Shown: piece by piece, positions 42,256 to 50,165 of the stretch
How positions within the stretch are numbered: the first letter of the stretch is position 1
How the letters are laid out: each line of letters opens with the position of its first letter
From: Aequorivita soesokkakensis
GTDB lineage: Bacteria; Bacteroidota; Bacteroidia; Flavobacteriales; Flavobacteriaceae
DNA: 64,000 bases
Reading direction: 5' to 3'
Assembly: GCF_001641085.1 (NCBI RefSeq)
Contig: NZ_LXIE01000004.1
Span: 45,131-109,130, forward strand
Position numbers and translations under genes: made by a program
The notes under the pieces: model-generated
Told to the model about the DNA's origin: nothing
Seen by the model: the letters and a program-made list of their open reading frames with translations, nothing else
The model's database searches: none

Positions 42256-42412
42256 AAATTATTTAAAGATTGCGAAGATAATGAAATGAACTGCCAAATG
42301 GAAAGTGGGAAATAAAAATCGGTTCCACCGTAACTTTAAAAAAATACGGCTTCTGAAAAACTTATAATAATTTTTACATTGTTAAAATCCAATTTCTATA
42401 CCTTTATATATT

Positions 42413-42565
42413 ATGAAAAAGAAAATCTTTCAATTTTTGGCAAAAGTGAATAAGAAGGTCTTGCCAAGTTTTACCAAAAAAGGCTTGGATTTAGCCAAAG
42501 CATCAAAGCTTCAAATGGCTATTTTCGGCTATAAATTGTGGGTTACGAAAAACGCCCTGGATTAA
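42413..42565 (+). CDS. 50-residue conserved-looking small basic protein
   Basis: ATG at 42413 opens a 50-codon frame: MKKKIFQFLAKVNKKVLPSF, then TKKGLDLAKASKLQMAIFGY and KLWVTKNALD. The pattern (Phe-Leu-Ala-Lys-x-Asn-Lys, Leu-Pro-Ser-Phe, Leu-Asp-Leu-x-Lys-Ala-Ser-Lys, terminal Asn-Ala-Leu-Asp) recalls small flavobacterial proteins that databases sometimes call SsrA-binding protein, although they are far too short to be SmpB. Function unknown. It overlaps the 3' end of apt by 4 nt in convergent orientation. Confidence 0.7.
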   Translation: MKKKIFQFLAKVNKKVLPSFTKKGLDLAKASKLQMAIFGYKLWVTKNALD

Positions 42566-43074
42566 TATTTCAACAATGATTTAACTAATTGTTTTTGCAA
42601 TTTCTGTCTCCCTTTTAAAAATTCCAGTTCAATCAAAAAATTACACTGCACTATTTCGCCACCCAAACTTTCTATTAATTTGCAGGCAGCTTTTGCAGTA
42701 CCTCCCGTTGCCAAAACATCATCATGCAACAAAACCCGCTCCCCTTTTTTTATTGCATCTTCATGAATTTCAAGTGCATCTATCCCATATTCCAATTGAT
42801 AGGGCTCTTTCAGGGTTTTATAGGGAAGCTTGCCCGGTTTTCTGATGGGCGCAAAACCAGCGTTAAGTTTTTGGGCGAGTAATGTTCCAAAGAAAAAACC
42901 GCGGGACTCTATTCCCACTACTTTATCTATTTTTTCTCCGCCTATCATTTCCAACAATTTATCTAAGCAGTATTCGGAAGCTCCTTTATTTGCAAGCAAG
43001 GGAGTAATGTCCTTAAACTGGATACCAGACTTTGGAAAATTTTCAATATTTCGAATATATTCAGATAAATCCAT
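42562..43074 (-). CDS. apt: Adenine phosphoribosyltransferase
   Basis: A 170-residue type I phosphoribosyltransferase that salvages adenine to AMP with PRPP. The PRPP motif is VLLHDDVLATGGTAKAA. Further APT features: IRNIENFPKSGIQFKDITPL near the start, GIESRGFFFGTLLAQ, and PIRKPGKLPYKT. It is the usual length. A small convergent gene overlaps its 3' end, and the tRNA-Arg gene lies in the opposite direction upstream. Confidence 0.96.
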   Translation of the reverse strand: MDLSEYIRNIENFPKSGIQFKDITPLLANKGASEYCLDKLLEMIGGEKIDKVVGIESRGFFFGTLLAQKLNAGFAPIRKPGKLPYKTLKEPYQLEYGIDALEIHEDAIKKGERVLLHDDVLATGGTAKAACKLIESLGGEIVQCNFLIELEFLKGRQKLQKQLVKSLLKY

Positions 43075-43091
43075 AATTTTACAACTATTAA

Positions 43092-43123
43092 TTTGTCTTG
43101 CAATTTAAAAAGAAATATATTTG
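43092..43123 (+). promoter_or_regulatory. Promoter of tRNA-Arg
   Basis: TTTG (43092-43095), 20-nt spacer, TATATTTG (43116-43123). It is one of the clearest matches to the Bacteroidota promoter in the window. The -7 box ends 26 nt before the tRNA 5' end. Confidence 0.75.
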
Positions 43124-43149
43124 CACCCGCTTAAAGCGAAATTTATTTA

Positions 43150-43223
43150 GGCCTTGTGGCGCAACTGAATAGCGCACCTGATTACGGCTCAGGAGGTTCC
43201 AGGTTTGAATCCTGGCAAGGTCA
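43150..43223 (+). tRNA. tRNA-Arg (anticodon ACG)
   Basis: A 74-nt cloverleaf. The acceptor stem GGCCTTG pairs with CAAGGTC (one G-U pair), the D stem GCGC/GCGC, the anticodon stem CCTGA/TCAGG with loop TTACGGC (anticodon ACG, read as inosine-CG), a 5-nt variable loop, and the T stem CCAGG/CCTGG with loop TTTGAAT. The discriminator base is A at 43223. The 3' CCA is not encoded, since CAA follows. A terminator stands directly behind. Confidence 0.95.
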
Positions 43224-43230
43224 CAAACCA

Positions 43231-43262
43231 AAAACCACGTTTTTAAAAACGTGGTTTTTTTA
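43231..43262 (+). terminator. Terminator of tRNA-Arg
   Basis: AAAACCACGTTTTT and AAAAACGTGGTTTT (about 43231-43258) form a near-perfect hairpin followed by T. It ends the single-tRNA transcript. Confidence 0.88.
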
Positions 43263-43325
43263 TGACTTAATTTTCATAAAAATCTCAGGATTTTTAAGTA
43301 TTTTGGAGGCATAAAACCATCAAAA

Positions 43326-43484
43326 ATGACGAAAATAGTAAAAGATGCCGATAACGAAAAAGAAAGAGATTATATACTTCAGGATAATAAAAAAACCCGC
43401 TTTGGTGCAGGTTTCATTATTACTATACTGATTATTTTAATATTAGCCGTAATTATTTCCGGATTATATTTTGAGTGGTTTTAA
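43326..43484 (+). CDS. 52-residue single-pass membrane protein, unknown
   Basis: ATG at 43326 opens a 52-codon frame: MTKIVKDADNEKERDYILQD, then NKKTRFGAGFIITILIILIL and AVIISGLYFEWF. The first half is charged, the second a single membrane helix (about 29-47). It looks like a tail-anchored small protein, without a recognised family. It overlaps the end of clpS by 4 nt in convergent orientation, the same arrangement as the small gene overlapping apt. Confidence 0.65.
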   Translation: MTKIVKDADNEKERDYILQDNKKTRFGAGFIITILIILILAVIISGLYFEWF

Positions 43485-43756
43485 ATAATCTCTGCGCTCA
43501 ATCCAGCTTCCAATAACATAGAGCAGCGCGGCTTTAACTCATTAAATTCGCCGGTCTTTACAGTACATTTTCCTTTATAATGGACTATGATGCTGCATTG
43601 TTCTGCCTGTTCTGGCGTGTGTTCACAAGCGAAGATCAAACTGTTTATTACGTGGTCAAAAGTGTTTACGTCATCATTGTAAAGCACAATTTCATTTTGG
43701 TTGCTCTCCTTTTCCAAGACCGATACATCTTCCTGAATTTTTTCCTTGGTACTCAT
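43481..43756 (-). CDS. clpS: Clp protease adaptor ClpS
   Basis: A 91-residue ClpS that delivers N-end-rule substrates to ClpAP or ClpCP. The core contains NEIVLYNDDVNTFDHVINSL with the conserved NDD segment, then HTPEQAEQCSIIVHYKGKCT and the C-terminal LKPRCSMLLEAGLSAEI. The N-terminal tail is flexible and acidic. It closes the tpiA-prmA-clpS group. Confidence 0.94.
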   Translation of the reverse strand: MSTKEKIQEDVSVLEKESNQNEIVLYNDDVNTFDHVINSLIFACEHTPEQAEQCSIIVHYKGKCTVKTGEFNELKPRCSMLLEAGLSAEII

Positions 43757-43787
43757 AATTTTTAAACTTTACTATAACTAATTAAAT

Positions 43788-44624
43788 TTACGAAATTATA
43801 AACTTCGCGGCAACCCAATTATTTTTCTCCTTATTTTCAACGAAAGTGAAGCCGAGATTATTGCAAGTTTCTGTAATTATTGGTAAATCTTCTAAATAAA
43901 AACCACTTAAATACAATTCTCCAACATCATTTAAACTTTCCATATAAGCCTGCATATCATTAAGTAGAATATTTCTATTGATGTTGGCTATTATCACATC
44001 ATACTCCCTATCAGAAAGCAACGACGCATCTCCCAAATAAACTGAAATATTTTTACAATCGTTTCTTTGAATATTTTCCATAGAATTCTCAAAACACCAC
44101 TCGTCAATATCTATTGCGTCCAGTTTTGAAGCGCCGCGCATTTCGGTCAAAATCGCCAAAACTGCCGTGCCACAGCCCATATCGAGTACGGTTTTGTTTT
44201 TGAAATCGTTTTCCAAAATAAACTGCAACATCATAAAAGTGGTTTCGTGATGGCCAGTGCCGAAAGACATTTTCGGCTCAATCACAATCTCGTATTCAAA
44301 ATTTTTAGCTGGGTGAAATGGCGCGCGAACGGTGCATTTTCCATCCACTTCTATTGGATCGAAGTTTTTTTCCCATTCAGAATTCCAGTTGATTTGTTCT
44401 ATTTCTGAAAAAGTATATTCAATTTTAAATTCGTCAGAATTGAGAATATTTATGTCTTTCAAAATATGATCGTTCCAATCATCCTTTTGAATATATGCCG
44501 TAACGCCTTCTTCCGTTTCCACAAAACTTTCAAAACCTGCATAACCCAATTCAGCAATCAAGATTTCCGTTCCTGGTTGCAACGGATTTACCTTAAAATC
44601 ATAACCAATATAGATCTGTGACAT
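43788..44624 (-). CDS. prmA: Ribosomal protein L11 methyltransferase
   Basis: A 278-residue SAM-dependent enzyme methylating ribosomal protein L11. The N-terminal substrate domain (residues about 1-95) precedes the catalytic domain: EPKMSFGTGHHETTFMMLQF, KTVLDMGCGTAVLAI (motif I), DAIDIDEWCFENS, and the NIN-type motif DVIIANINRNILL. It overlaps tpiA by one base, so translation is coupled. Confidence 0.95.
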   Translation of the reverse strand: MSQIYIGYDFKVNPLQPGTEILIAELGYAGFESFVETEEGVTAYIQKDDWNDHILKDINILNSDEFKIEYTFSEIEQINWNSEWEKNFDPIEVDGKCTVRAPFHPAKNFEYEIVIEPKMSFGTGHHETTFMMLQFILENDFKNKTVLDMGCGTAVLAILTEMRGASKLDAIDIDEWCFENSMENIQRNDCKNISVYLGDASLLSDREYDVIIANINRNILLNDMQAYMESLNDVGELYLSGFYLEDLPIITETCNNLGFTFVENKEKNNWVAAKFIIS

Positions 44625-45373
44625 TAAAAAGAATTTACAATTTTCATAAAACTATCCACTTTAAGGGAAGCTCCACCAATTAAACCGCCGTCAACATCAG
44701 CTTGCCCAAAAATTTCAGAAGCATTGTCTGGTTTCACGCTTCCACCATAAAGAATTGAAACTTTTTCAGCAATTGCTTTCGAATAACTTTCAGAAATCGT
44801 TTTCCTGATAAATTTATGCATTTCCTGCGCTTGTTCCGGGCTTGCGGTTTCACCCGTGCCAATTGCCCAAACGGGCTCATAGGCAATTACAATATTTTCC
44901 CAAGCGTCATCGGAAACGTGAAAAAGCCCTTCGGAAAGCTGTCTTTTTATCAATTCAAAATGGTTTCCCTTTTTTCTGTCATCCAATTCTTCGCCTATGC
45001 AGAAAATAATGCCCATATCATTTTCAAGTGCCGTATTCACCTTTTCAGCAAGAACAGCACTGTCTTCGTTGAAAAAAGCACGACGTTCGCTATGGCCCAA
45101 AATAACAGTTTTGGCGCCAACACTTTTCAGCATTTTAGCTGAAATTTCACCAGTAAAAGCGCCTTCGTTGCTTTGGTGCATATTTTGTGCGGCAAGTTCT
45201 ACGGGATGCTCGCGCAACGATTTAAATGCATGGTTTAAACTCGTGAATGGCGGTGCCATCATAATTATTACATTCTCTGGAAATACCTGCTTTTTTAAAT
45301 CCACCAAAAACATTTCTGTTTCGGCCAAATCGTTGTTCATTTTCCAGTTTCCAGCTACTATTTTTTTTCTCAT
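44624..45373 (-). CDS. tpiA: Triose-phosphate isomerase
   Basis: A 249-residue TIM that interconverts DHAP and glyceraldehyde 3-phosphate in glycolysis. Catalytic residues: Lys in GNWKMN, His in LGHSERRAFF, and Glu in YEPVWAIGTGETAS. The phosphate loop is LYGGSVKPDNA and the C-terminal part GGLIGGASLKVDSF. It overlaps the 3' end of the TlpA-like gene by 4 nt. Confidence 0.97.
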   Translation of the reverse strand: MRKKIVAGNWKMNNDLAETEMFLVDLKKQVFPENVIIMMAPPFTSLNHAFKSLREHPVELAAQNMHQSNEGAFTGEISAKMLKSVGAKTVILGHSERRAFFNEDSAVLAEKVNTALENDMGIIFCIGEELDDRKKGNHFELIKRQLSEGLFHVSDDAWENIVIAYEPVWAIGTGETASPEQAQEMHKFIRKTISESYSKAIAEKVSILYGGSVKPDNASEIFGQADVDGGLIGGASLKVDSFMKIVNSF

Positions 45374-45846
45374 TTCAATGCTTTTAAAAGATTTTCATCA
45401 TCAGTTTCAATGGCTTTATAAAGGCTAATTTCCCCTTCGGGATTCAGTACCATATATCTGGGAATCCAGTCCAAATCTATGGAAGAGCAGAAGGGTCCTT
45501 TCCATCCGGAAGGGATAAAATAATTTTCGCCAATTACACCATATTTTTCAATGCCGTGTTTCCAACTCTCCGTTTCTTTGTCCAATGAAAGGAAAAGAAA
45601 AACAACTTCAGGGTTTTCTTCGCGAAGCTTTTGCACCTTTGGCATTCCGGCGATACAATCTTTGCACCAACTGGCCCAAACGTCTATAAAAACGGTTTTC
45701 CCTTTGTATTGCTGAAGAATTTCGGAAAGCGTGATTTCCTCATTGTTTTCAGAAACAAAAACATCATTTAATGCGGCTTCGGTAAAGAATTTTTGTTGCG
45801 CTTGCGCAAATGTTACAAATAAAAGTATGGCAATTAGTGTTTTCAT
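45370..45846 (-). CDS. TlpA-like thioredoxin-fold protein
   Basis: A 158-residue exported protein (signal peptide to AQA, about residue 17) with a redox motif WCKDC in the setting TVFIDVWASWCKDCIAGMPK. The AhpC/TlpA thioredoxin fold follows (EVVFLFLSLDKETESWKHGI, PRYMVLNPEGEISLYKA with the cis-Pro region). It probably reduces or forms disulfides in the periplasm. It overlaps tpiA by 4 nt and lies downstream of a small membrane-protein gene. Confidence 0.88.
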   Translation of the reverse strand: MKTLIAILLFVTFAQAQQKFFTEAALNDVFVSENNEEITLSEILQQYKGKTVFIDVWASWCKDCIAGMPKVQKLREENPEVVFLFLSLDKETESWKHGIEKYGVIGENYFIPSGWKGPFCSSIDLDWIPRYMVLNPEGEISLYKAIETDDENLLKALK

Positions 45847-45854
45847 TTTTATTG

Positions 45855-46199
45855 TTATTTCGTTAAAATCATATTATCGCTGATAAAGAAATCGATTAGT
45901 TTATAAATTAGGAAGCAAATAAAACAAATTAGAAAGAACCATCTTATATATTTTTCAATGGGGTGCTTATATTTCTCTTCGGAAACTGCATTTTCTTTAT
46001 CCACTTCTTCCTTTAAAAGAAACGCTTCGTCAAAATCTTTATTTGCAACGTAAAATATAACAAAGCCGGAGCCGTCTTCATAGGAATCTTTATGAAATTC
46101 CCTAAAATCAATTTCTTTATCAATCAATTCGGTTTTAAATATTTCGGCAGGAAAAGGGAACGCAAATTCAGCTACTTGTACGTTACAACTATCATTCAT
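45855..46199 (-). CDS. DUF2007-like protein with one membrane helix
   Basis: A 114-residue protein. The N-terminal 65 residues show a pattern like the DUF2007 signal-transducing fold (VQVAEFAFPFPAEIFKTELI, then GFVIFYVANKDFDEAFLL). A charged linker and one strong membrane helix follow (about residues 87-106, WFFLICFICFLIYKLIDFF). Function unknown. It is part of the minus-strand cluster between the ABC permease and the TlpA-like gene. Confidence 0.6.
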   Translation of the reverse strand: MNDSCNVQVAEFAFPFPAEIFKTELIDKEIDFREFHKDSYEDGSGFVIFYVANKDFDEAFLLKEEVDKENAVSEEKYKHPIEKYIRWFFLICFICFLIYKLIDFFISDNMILTK

Positions 46200-46214
46200 A
46201 TCTCAAACTGATTA

Positions 46215-47288
46215 CTAACGACTAATCTTCGGATCCAGCCAACCGTAAATTATATCCACAAAAATATTGATAATAATAAACAATGTGGCAATCACGAGGA
46301 CTGCTCCCATAATTATTGGTAAATCCAAGGTATTCAATGCGTTTACAATTTCCTTCCCCAAGCCATTCCACCCGAAAATATATTCAACAAAAACGGCTCC
46401 AGCTAGCATACTTGCAAACCATCCTGAAATAGCCGTAACAACAGGGTTCAAAGAGTTTTTCAAGGCGTGTCTTTTTATAATTTGAAAAAAAGAGAGCCCT
46501 TTTGCCTTTGCCGTACGAATGTAATCCTGGTTTAAAACCTCGAGCAACGAGTTGCGCATCAATTGGCTAACAACTGCCAACGGACGAATTCCCAAAACAA
46601 TTGCGGGAAGTATCAAATTTTTCCATTGGATGTACTTTCCATTTCCCAAATCATCCACTTCATAGAGGCTTCCGGTCATATTAAAATTTGTGTATTCGTG
46701 TAGCAAAAAGCCGAAAATCCACGCAAAAATAATCGCACTGAAAAATGAAGGGACGCTCATTCCCAAAGTGCTTACCAACTGGATCATTTTATCAATAAAT
46801 CCATCTTTAAAAAGAACGGAAATTATTCCCAAGAAAACCCCAATAATCATTGCAATGACAATTGCTGAAACCGCCAATATAAAAGTGTTTGGAAGGGTTT
46901 CCGCAATTACTTCACTTACCTCTTTTCCATTCTTTTGAAAGGATTCCCGCAAATAGGGTGTTTTCAAAACCACGGTTGTATTTCCGATAGAGAATAATTT
47001 TGCTGCATTGTATTTCCCTTCGGAAAGAAACGTGTAATCCTCCGGATTTTTACTGTGGAAGGAAATGGGCGATAAATCATTCAAATACCGTACATATTGA
47101 ACCGAAACAGGCTGGTCAAAACCGTATTTCTTTTTTACCACGGCAAGTTGTTCCGCGGTTTCGTTTTGGCCGAGCATCATGCGAGCGGGATCTCCGGGAA
47201 GTATTGTAAACAGCAGAAAAATCACGGTCACAACCCCAAATAACGTGAGCAAGGCATAACCCAATTTTTGAAGTATGTAACCCGTCAC
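46215..47288 (-). CDS. ABC transporter permease, DppB/OppB-like
   Basis: A 357-residue membrane protein of the binding-protein-dependent importers. Features: first helix ALLTLFGVVTVIFLLFTILP, then GDPARMMLGQNETAEQLAVV, six helices and the EAA loop in LNQDYIRTAKAKGLSFFQII. A long periplasmic stretch lies between the first and second helices. Typically such a permease acts with a DppC-like partner, ATPases and a peptide-binding protein, but none is encoded here. In Bacteroidota this gene is often found alone in this neighbourhood; the substrate is likely peptides or nickel, and this is an inference. Confidence 0.88.
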   Translation of the reverse strand: MTGYILQKLGYALLTLFGVVTVIFLLFTILPGDPARMMLGQNETAEQLAVVKKKYGFDQPVSVQYVRYLNDLSPISFHSKNPEDYTFLSEGKYNAAKLFSIGNTTVVLKTPYLRESFQKNGKEVSEVIAETLPNTFILAVSAIVIAMIIGVFLGIISVLFKDGFIDKMIQLVSTLGMSVPSFFSAIIFAWIFGFLLHEYTNFNMTGSLYEVDDLGNGKYIQWKNLILPAIVLGIRPLAVVSQLMRNSLLEVLNQDYIRTAKAKGLSFFQIIKRHALKNSLNPVVTAISGWFASMLAGAVFVEYIFGWNGLGKEIVNALNTLDLPIIMGAVLVIATLFIIINIFVDIIYGWLDPKISR

Positions 47289-47291
47289 TTA

Positions 47292-49004
47292 TTATTGTTT
47301 TATTTGTTCTATGGAGCGAGGCTCATATACAAAGTCGTCGCCGAAAAGAATTTTGGCATATTCCTCAACAGTTTCTTCAAAACCTGCTTCTTTTCTTCTT
47401 TGGTTTACCGTTTCAGGATTTTCAATGGGCCATATAAATGAGCCACGGGCATCATCGTACGTCATTCCCTGTGTGCCGTATATTTGTGGTTTCCCTTCCA
47501 TCATCAAATAGCGGTCTTCCATCATGGCGGCGGAAGTTTTGGGTATTTCGCCAGCTTCAGCAGCTTTCTTTACCAATGGTAAGTAAAGTGGAATTTTATC
47601 TGGGTTGTGTTGCAGCACATTCCACGCAACAAGACTTGATTCTTCACCAACTACAGATTTGCCCGGATAGCCTTTTTGAATAAAATATTTTTCAATAAAA
47701 ATCATATTTACGCTGTCCAAAACACTTTGCATCTGCGAAAGATCACCGCTGTATTCTGCTTCGGAAAGCCCCATGCTTTCGCCAAGCTTTTTCCGTTCAT
47801 CCAAAGATTGTGTCTGCATCAACTTTCGGTATTTTTGATCAAGCACTGCTATGCTGTCCAAACGTTGCTTTAAAGAAAGGTCCAACTTTGGTTTTGCGTT
47901 TTCAACTACGGGAAGCTGCAATTTTTCAGCATCGTTCCAGTGAAGTTTTTGTTTAATGGTTCCGTTATCAAGTTCCAAAATCCCTGGATTACTGCGGACA
48001 ATGGTTTTCAAAGTGGTTTCATCACAGAAATAAAATTTGAAATTCAGCTTGTATTCTTCCGTCAAAGCTTCCGTCATTTCTTGGGAAGAAGCCGAAAGAC
48101 CAATAACATTATAACCATTTTTCAAAGCCTTATCGGTAATTTCCTTTACAGGAATGAATCCGTCCTTTTCAGTATTCCCTAAACTATACGCAATAATAAC
48201 CACGAGATTTTCTTCATCCAAAAACTGGGCTGTATAATCCTCTCCGTCCCTTTCCATTGTGAAATCGTGGATTGGCGGCGTGTAGCCTTCTTGGATCATT
48301 TCGGTTTCGGTGCTTATCAATTCCCCGTCAACTTGAGGATATTCGCCGTTTGTGGTTATTGTTTTTTCTTCGCCGTTCACTTTAAATTTCCAATTGTATT
48401 CATAAACCGGAGCTGGCGCATTTTCAGGAACGGTCATTCCTTCTTTGATATTCGCGCCAATTTTATACGGACGGAAATCAATTATCGGAAGATGTAATAA
48501 AACATAATAAGTTATTCCAAGGCAAACTACGAAAGATGCAAAAATGATAATGCTTCGCGTCCCTTTTGTGAAAAATGGCTGGATGTATTTTCTTCCAATA
48601 AAAAGAATCAAAACCAAAACCAAAAGCACAATATCTTTGCTAAAAGATTCCCACGGCGTAAGCGGAATAGCATCTCCAAAACAACCGCAATCGGTTACTT
48701 TGTTGAAATAGGCCGAATAAAAAGTTAGGAATGTGAAAAACACAATCATAAGCAATAAGGCCCAAAGCGTGAATTTTTTTAAATATCCCAACAGCAATGC
48801 CACACCAACCAAGACTTCGAAAATCACTAAGAATATAGCTATCAACAAAGCATACGGAACCAAAAATCCAAGGTCCAAAACTTCGGGCGCGAAGTAATCT
48901 TTCAGTTTGAATGAAAACCCAACGGGATCGTTCAACTTTATCAATCCGCTGATTATAAATAATACGCCAACGATTACTCGTGATATTCCAACTAAATATT
49001 TCAT
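47292..49004 (-). CDS. BT_3928-like DoxX/thioredoxin-fold protein fused to a DUF6624-like domain
   Basis: A 570-residue protein. Residues 1-145 form a DoxX/MauE-type four-helix membrane domain with the conserved DCGCFGD at about 105-111. Residues about 190-365 form a thioredoxin/peroxiredoxin-like domain without a CxxC pair (EENLVVIIAYSLGNTEKDGF, NGYNVIGLSASSQEMTEAL). Residues about 378-570 resemble DUF6624 (VVGEESSLVAWNVLQHNPDK, LPLVKKAAEAGEIPK, MEDRYLMMEGKPQIYGTQG). BT_3928-like proteins usually stop after the thioredoxin part, at about 370 residues. The combined function is unknown. Conserved neighbours (DUF1599 upstream, ABC permease 3 nt downstream) suggest an envelope role. Confidence 0.85.
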   Translation of the reverse strand: MKYLVGISRVIVGVLFIISGLIKLNDPVGFSFKLKDYFAPEVLDLGFLVPYALLIAIFLVIFEVLVGVALLLGYLKKFTLWALLLMIVFFTFLTFYSAYFNKVTDCGCFGDAIPLTPWESFSKDIVLLVLVLILFIGRKYIQPFFTKGTRSIIIFASFVVCLGITYYVLLHLPIIDFRPYKIGANIKEGMTVPENAPAPVYEYNWKFKVNGEEKTITTNGEYPQVDGELISTETEMIQEGYTPPIHDFTMERDGEDYTAQFLDEENLVVIIAYSLGNTEKDGFIPVKEITDKALKNGYNVIGLSASSQEMTEALTEEYKLNFKFYFCDETTLKTIVRSNPGILELDNGTIKQKLHWNDAEKLQLPVVENAKPKLDLSLKQRLDSIAVLDQKYRKLMQTQSLDERKKLGESMGLSEAEYSGDLSQMQSVLDSVNMIFIEKYFIQKGYPGKSVVGEESSLVAWNVLQHNPDKIPLYLPLVKKAAEAGEIPKTSAAMMEDRYLMMEGKPQIYGTQGMTYDDARGSFIWPIENPETVNQRRKEAGFEETVEEYAKILFGDDFVYEPRSIEQIKQ

Positions 49005-49018
49005 AAATTATAAAATTC

Positions 49019-49062
49019 TAACTTTATTAAAAATTCCAAATTTCAAGTACCAAATTCCAAAG
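49019..49062. repeat. TTCCAAATT-type intergenic repeat, left of the four-helix-bundle gene
   Basis: A stretch of repeated AAATTCCAAATTTCAAG and CCAAATTCCAAAG units. Together with the copy at 49463-49496 in the opposite orientation it flanks the four-helix-bundle gene. Confidence 0.6.
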
Positions 49063-49075
49063 AAATTCCAAAGCA

Positions 49076-49420
49076 CTACTCAAACTTTTTGATTATTGCG
49101 GAAAGTATTTTTCTAAGCTCTTCCGATTCATTTATTAATTTGTCTATTTCTTTTATTTCGGGATTTCCAGTTTTTAATAACCTCAACCAATAACGTGATT
49201 CCTTTGCTTCTTTTCTTGCTATTTTAAGACGAAAAACGAAATCTTTTTCACCTAACTTTTCATTTGCTTCAATATAATTAGCCCCTATTGAACCTGAAGA
49301 TTTTATCAATTGCTTTCCATCTTCCACGTTAGCTGACGAAAACTTTAAAGAACTTATCATCTTACGACAATCATTGGCAAATTGAAAAGTTCTTTCTTCT
49401 AAATCATATTTTGAATCCAT
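49076..49420 (-). CDS. Four-helix-bundle protein (S23/IVS family)
   Basis: A protein of 114 residues counted from the ATG at 49420 (118 from the ATG at 49432). It belongs to the four-helix-bundle family often called S23 or IVS protein: LEERTFQFANDCRKMISSL, SGSIGANYIEANEKLGEKDF, and KIARKEAKESRYWLRLLKTG. Members first became known as open frames in 23S rRNA intervening sequences and also occur alone in Bacteroidota genomes. Cellular role unclear. It lies between two genes that are usually neighbours and is flanked by inverted copies of a short repeat, which suggests insertion. Confidence 0.85.
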   Translation of the reverse strand: MDSKYDLEERTFQFANDCRKMISSLKFSSANVEDGKQLIKSSGSIGANYIEANEKLGEKDFVFRLKIARKEAKESRYWLRLLKTGNPEIKEIDKLINESEELRKILSAIIKKFE

Positions 49421-49462
49421 TTGTATGGTCATAATATTTTCAAAATTTTAAGTATCCGTTTT

Positions 49463-49496
49463 TGGAATTTCAAGCTTTTTAATTTTGGGATTTTAA
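49463..49496. repeat. TTGGAATTT-type intergenic repeat, right of the four-helix-bundle gene
   Basis: TTTGGAATTTCAAGC followed by AATTTTGGGATTTT, an inverted relative of the copy at 49019-49062. It overlaps the end of the DUF1599 gene by a few bases. Confidence 0.55.
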
Positions 49497-50050
49497 TTAC
49501 GCGGTTTTTGCGCTGATTCATTTAAATGAATTAGCGCAAAAACCGCATAATTAATCATATCCTGATAATTCGCATCAATTCCTTCCGAAACCAAAGTTTT
49601 CCCGCTATTGTTTTCAATTTGTTTTACGCGCAATAATTTCTGAAGAATTAAATCCGTCAGCGAACTTACCCGCATATCGCGCCAAGCTTCGCCGTAATCG
49701 TGATTTTTATCTAGCATCAACTGTTTCGTTTTCGCCACTTGCTCATCATAAAGTTGAGTTGCTTCTTCCAAAGACATATCTGGTTGTTCCACCACGCCTT
49801 TGTCCAATTGAATCAGCGCCATTATTGAATAATTTACAATTCCAATAAACTCGCTGGTCTCATCTTCAGCTATTTTTTGTTCTTTATTTTTTTGCAAACC
49901 GCGTATGCGCTGTGCTTTTATAAAAATTTGGTCGGTAAGGGAAGGAAGTCGAAGAATGCGCCACGCACTTCCGTAATCGTGCATTTTCTTGATAAACAGC
50001 TCCCTGCATTTTTCAATCTGGTCGTTGTATTGATTTGAAGTATCGGCCAT
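49493..50050 (-). CDS. DUF1599 protein, tandem MazG-like domains
   Basis: A 185-residue protein made of two similar halves: CRELFIKKMHDYGSAWRILR with LPSLTDQIFIKAQRIRGLQ (residues about 14-75), and KQLMLDKNHDYGEAWRDMRV with SSLTDLILQKLLRVKQIE (about 105-150). The halves look like an internal duplication of a small all-alpha nucleotide-binding fold (MazG/dUTPase type). The activity is not established. In Bacteroidota it is often next to folP, as here, where folP is divergent. Confidence 0.9.
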   Translation of the reverse strand: MADTSNQYNDQIEKCRELFIKKMHDYGSAWRILRLPSLTDQIFIKAQRIRGLQKNKEQKIAEDETSEFIGIVNYSIMALIQLDKGVVEQPDMSLEEATQLYDEQVAKTKQLMLDKNHDYGEAWRDMRVSSLTDLILQKLLRVKQIENNSGKTLVSEGIDANYQDMINYAVFALIHLNESAQKPRN

Positions 50051-50090
50051 TAGTGGTTTGTAAGATTTTGCGTAAATTTCGCTTAAATAG

Positions 50091-50120
50091 TTTAAAGTTC
50101 AAAGTTGAAAGCTTAAAGTT
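50091..50120. repeat. AAAGTT-type short-period repeat
   Basis: GTTTAAAGTTCAAAGTTGAA followed by AGCTTAAAGTT: four imperfect copies of an AAAGTT(T/C) unit in the 5' gap of folP. A different short-period family from the GGAATTT type. Confidence 0.5.
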
Positions 50121-50165
50121 ATTTGTGAATAGCACTTTATCTTTTCAAAATTAAAGTTGAAAAAA

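Noticed and set aside
46215..47288. A complete dipeptide ABC importer
   Set aside because: Only one permease is present; no partner permease, ATPase or binding protein lies next to it.
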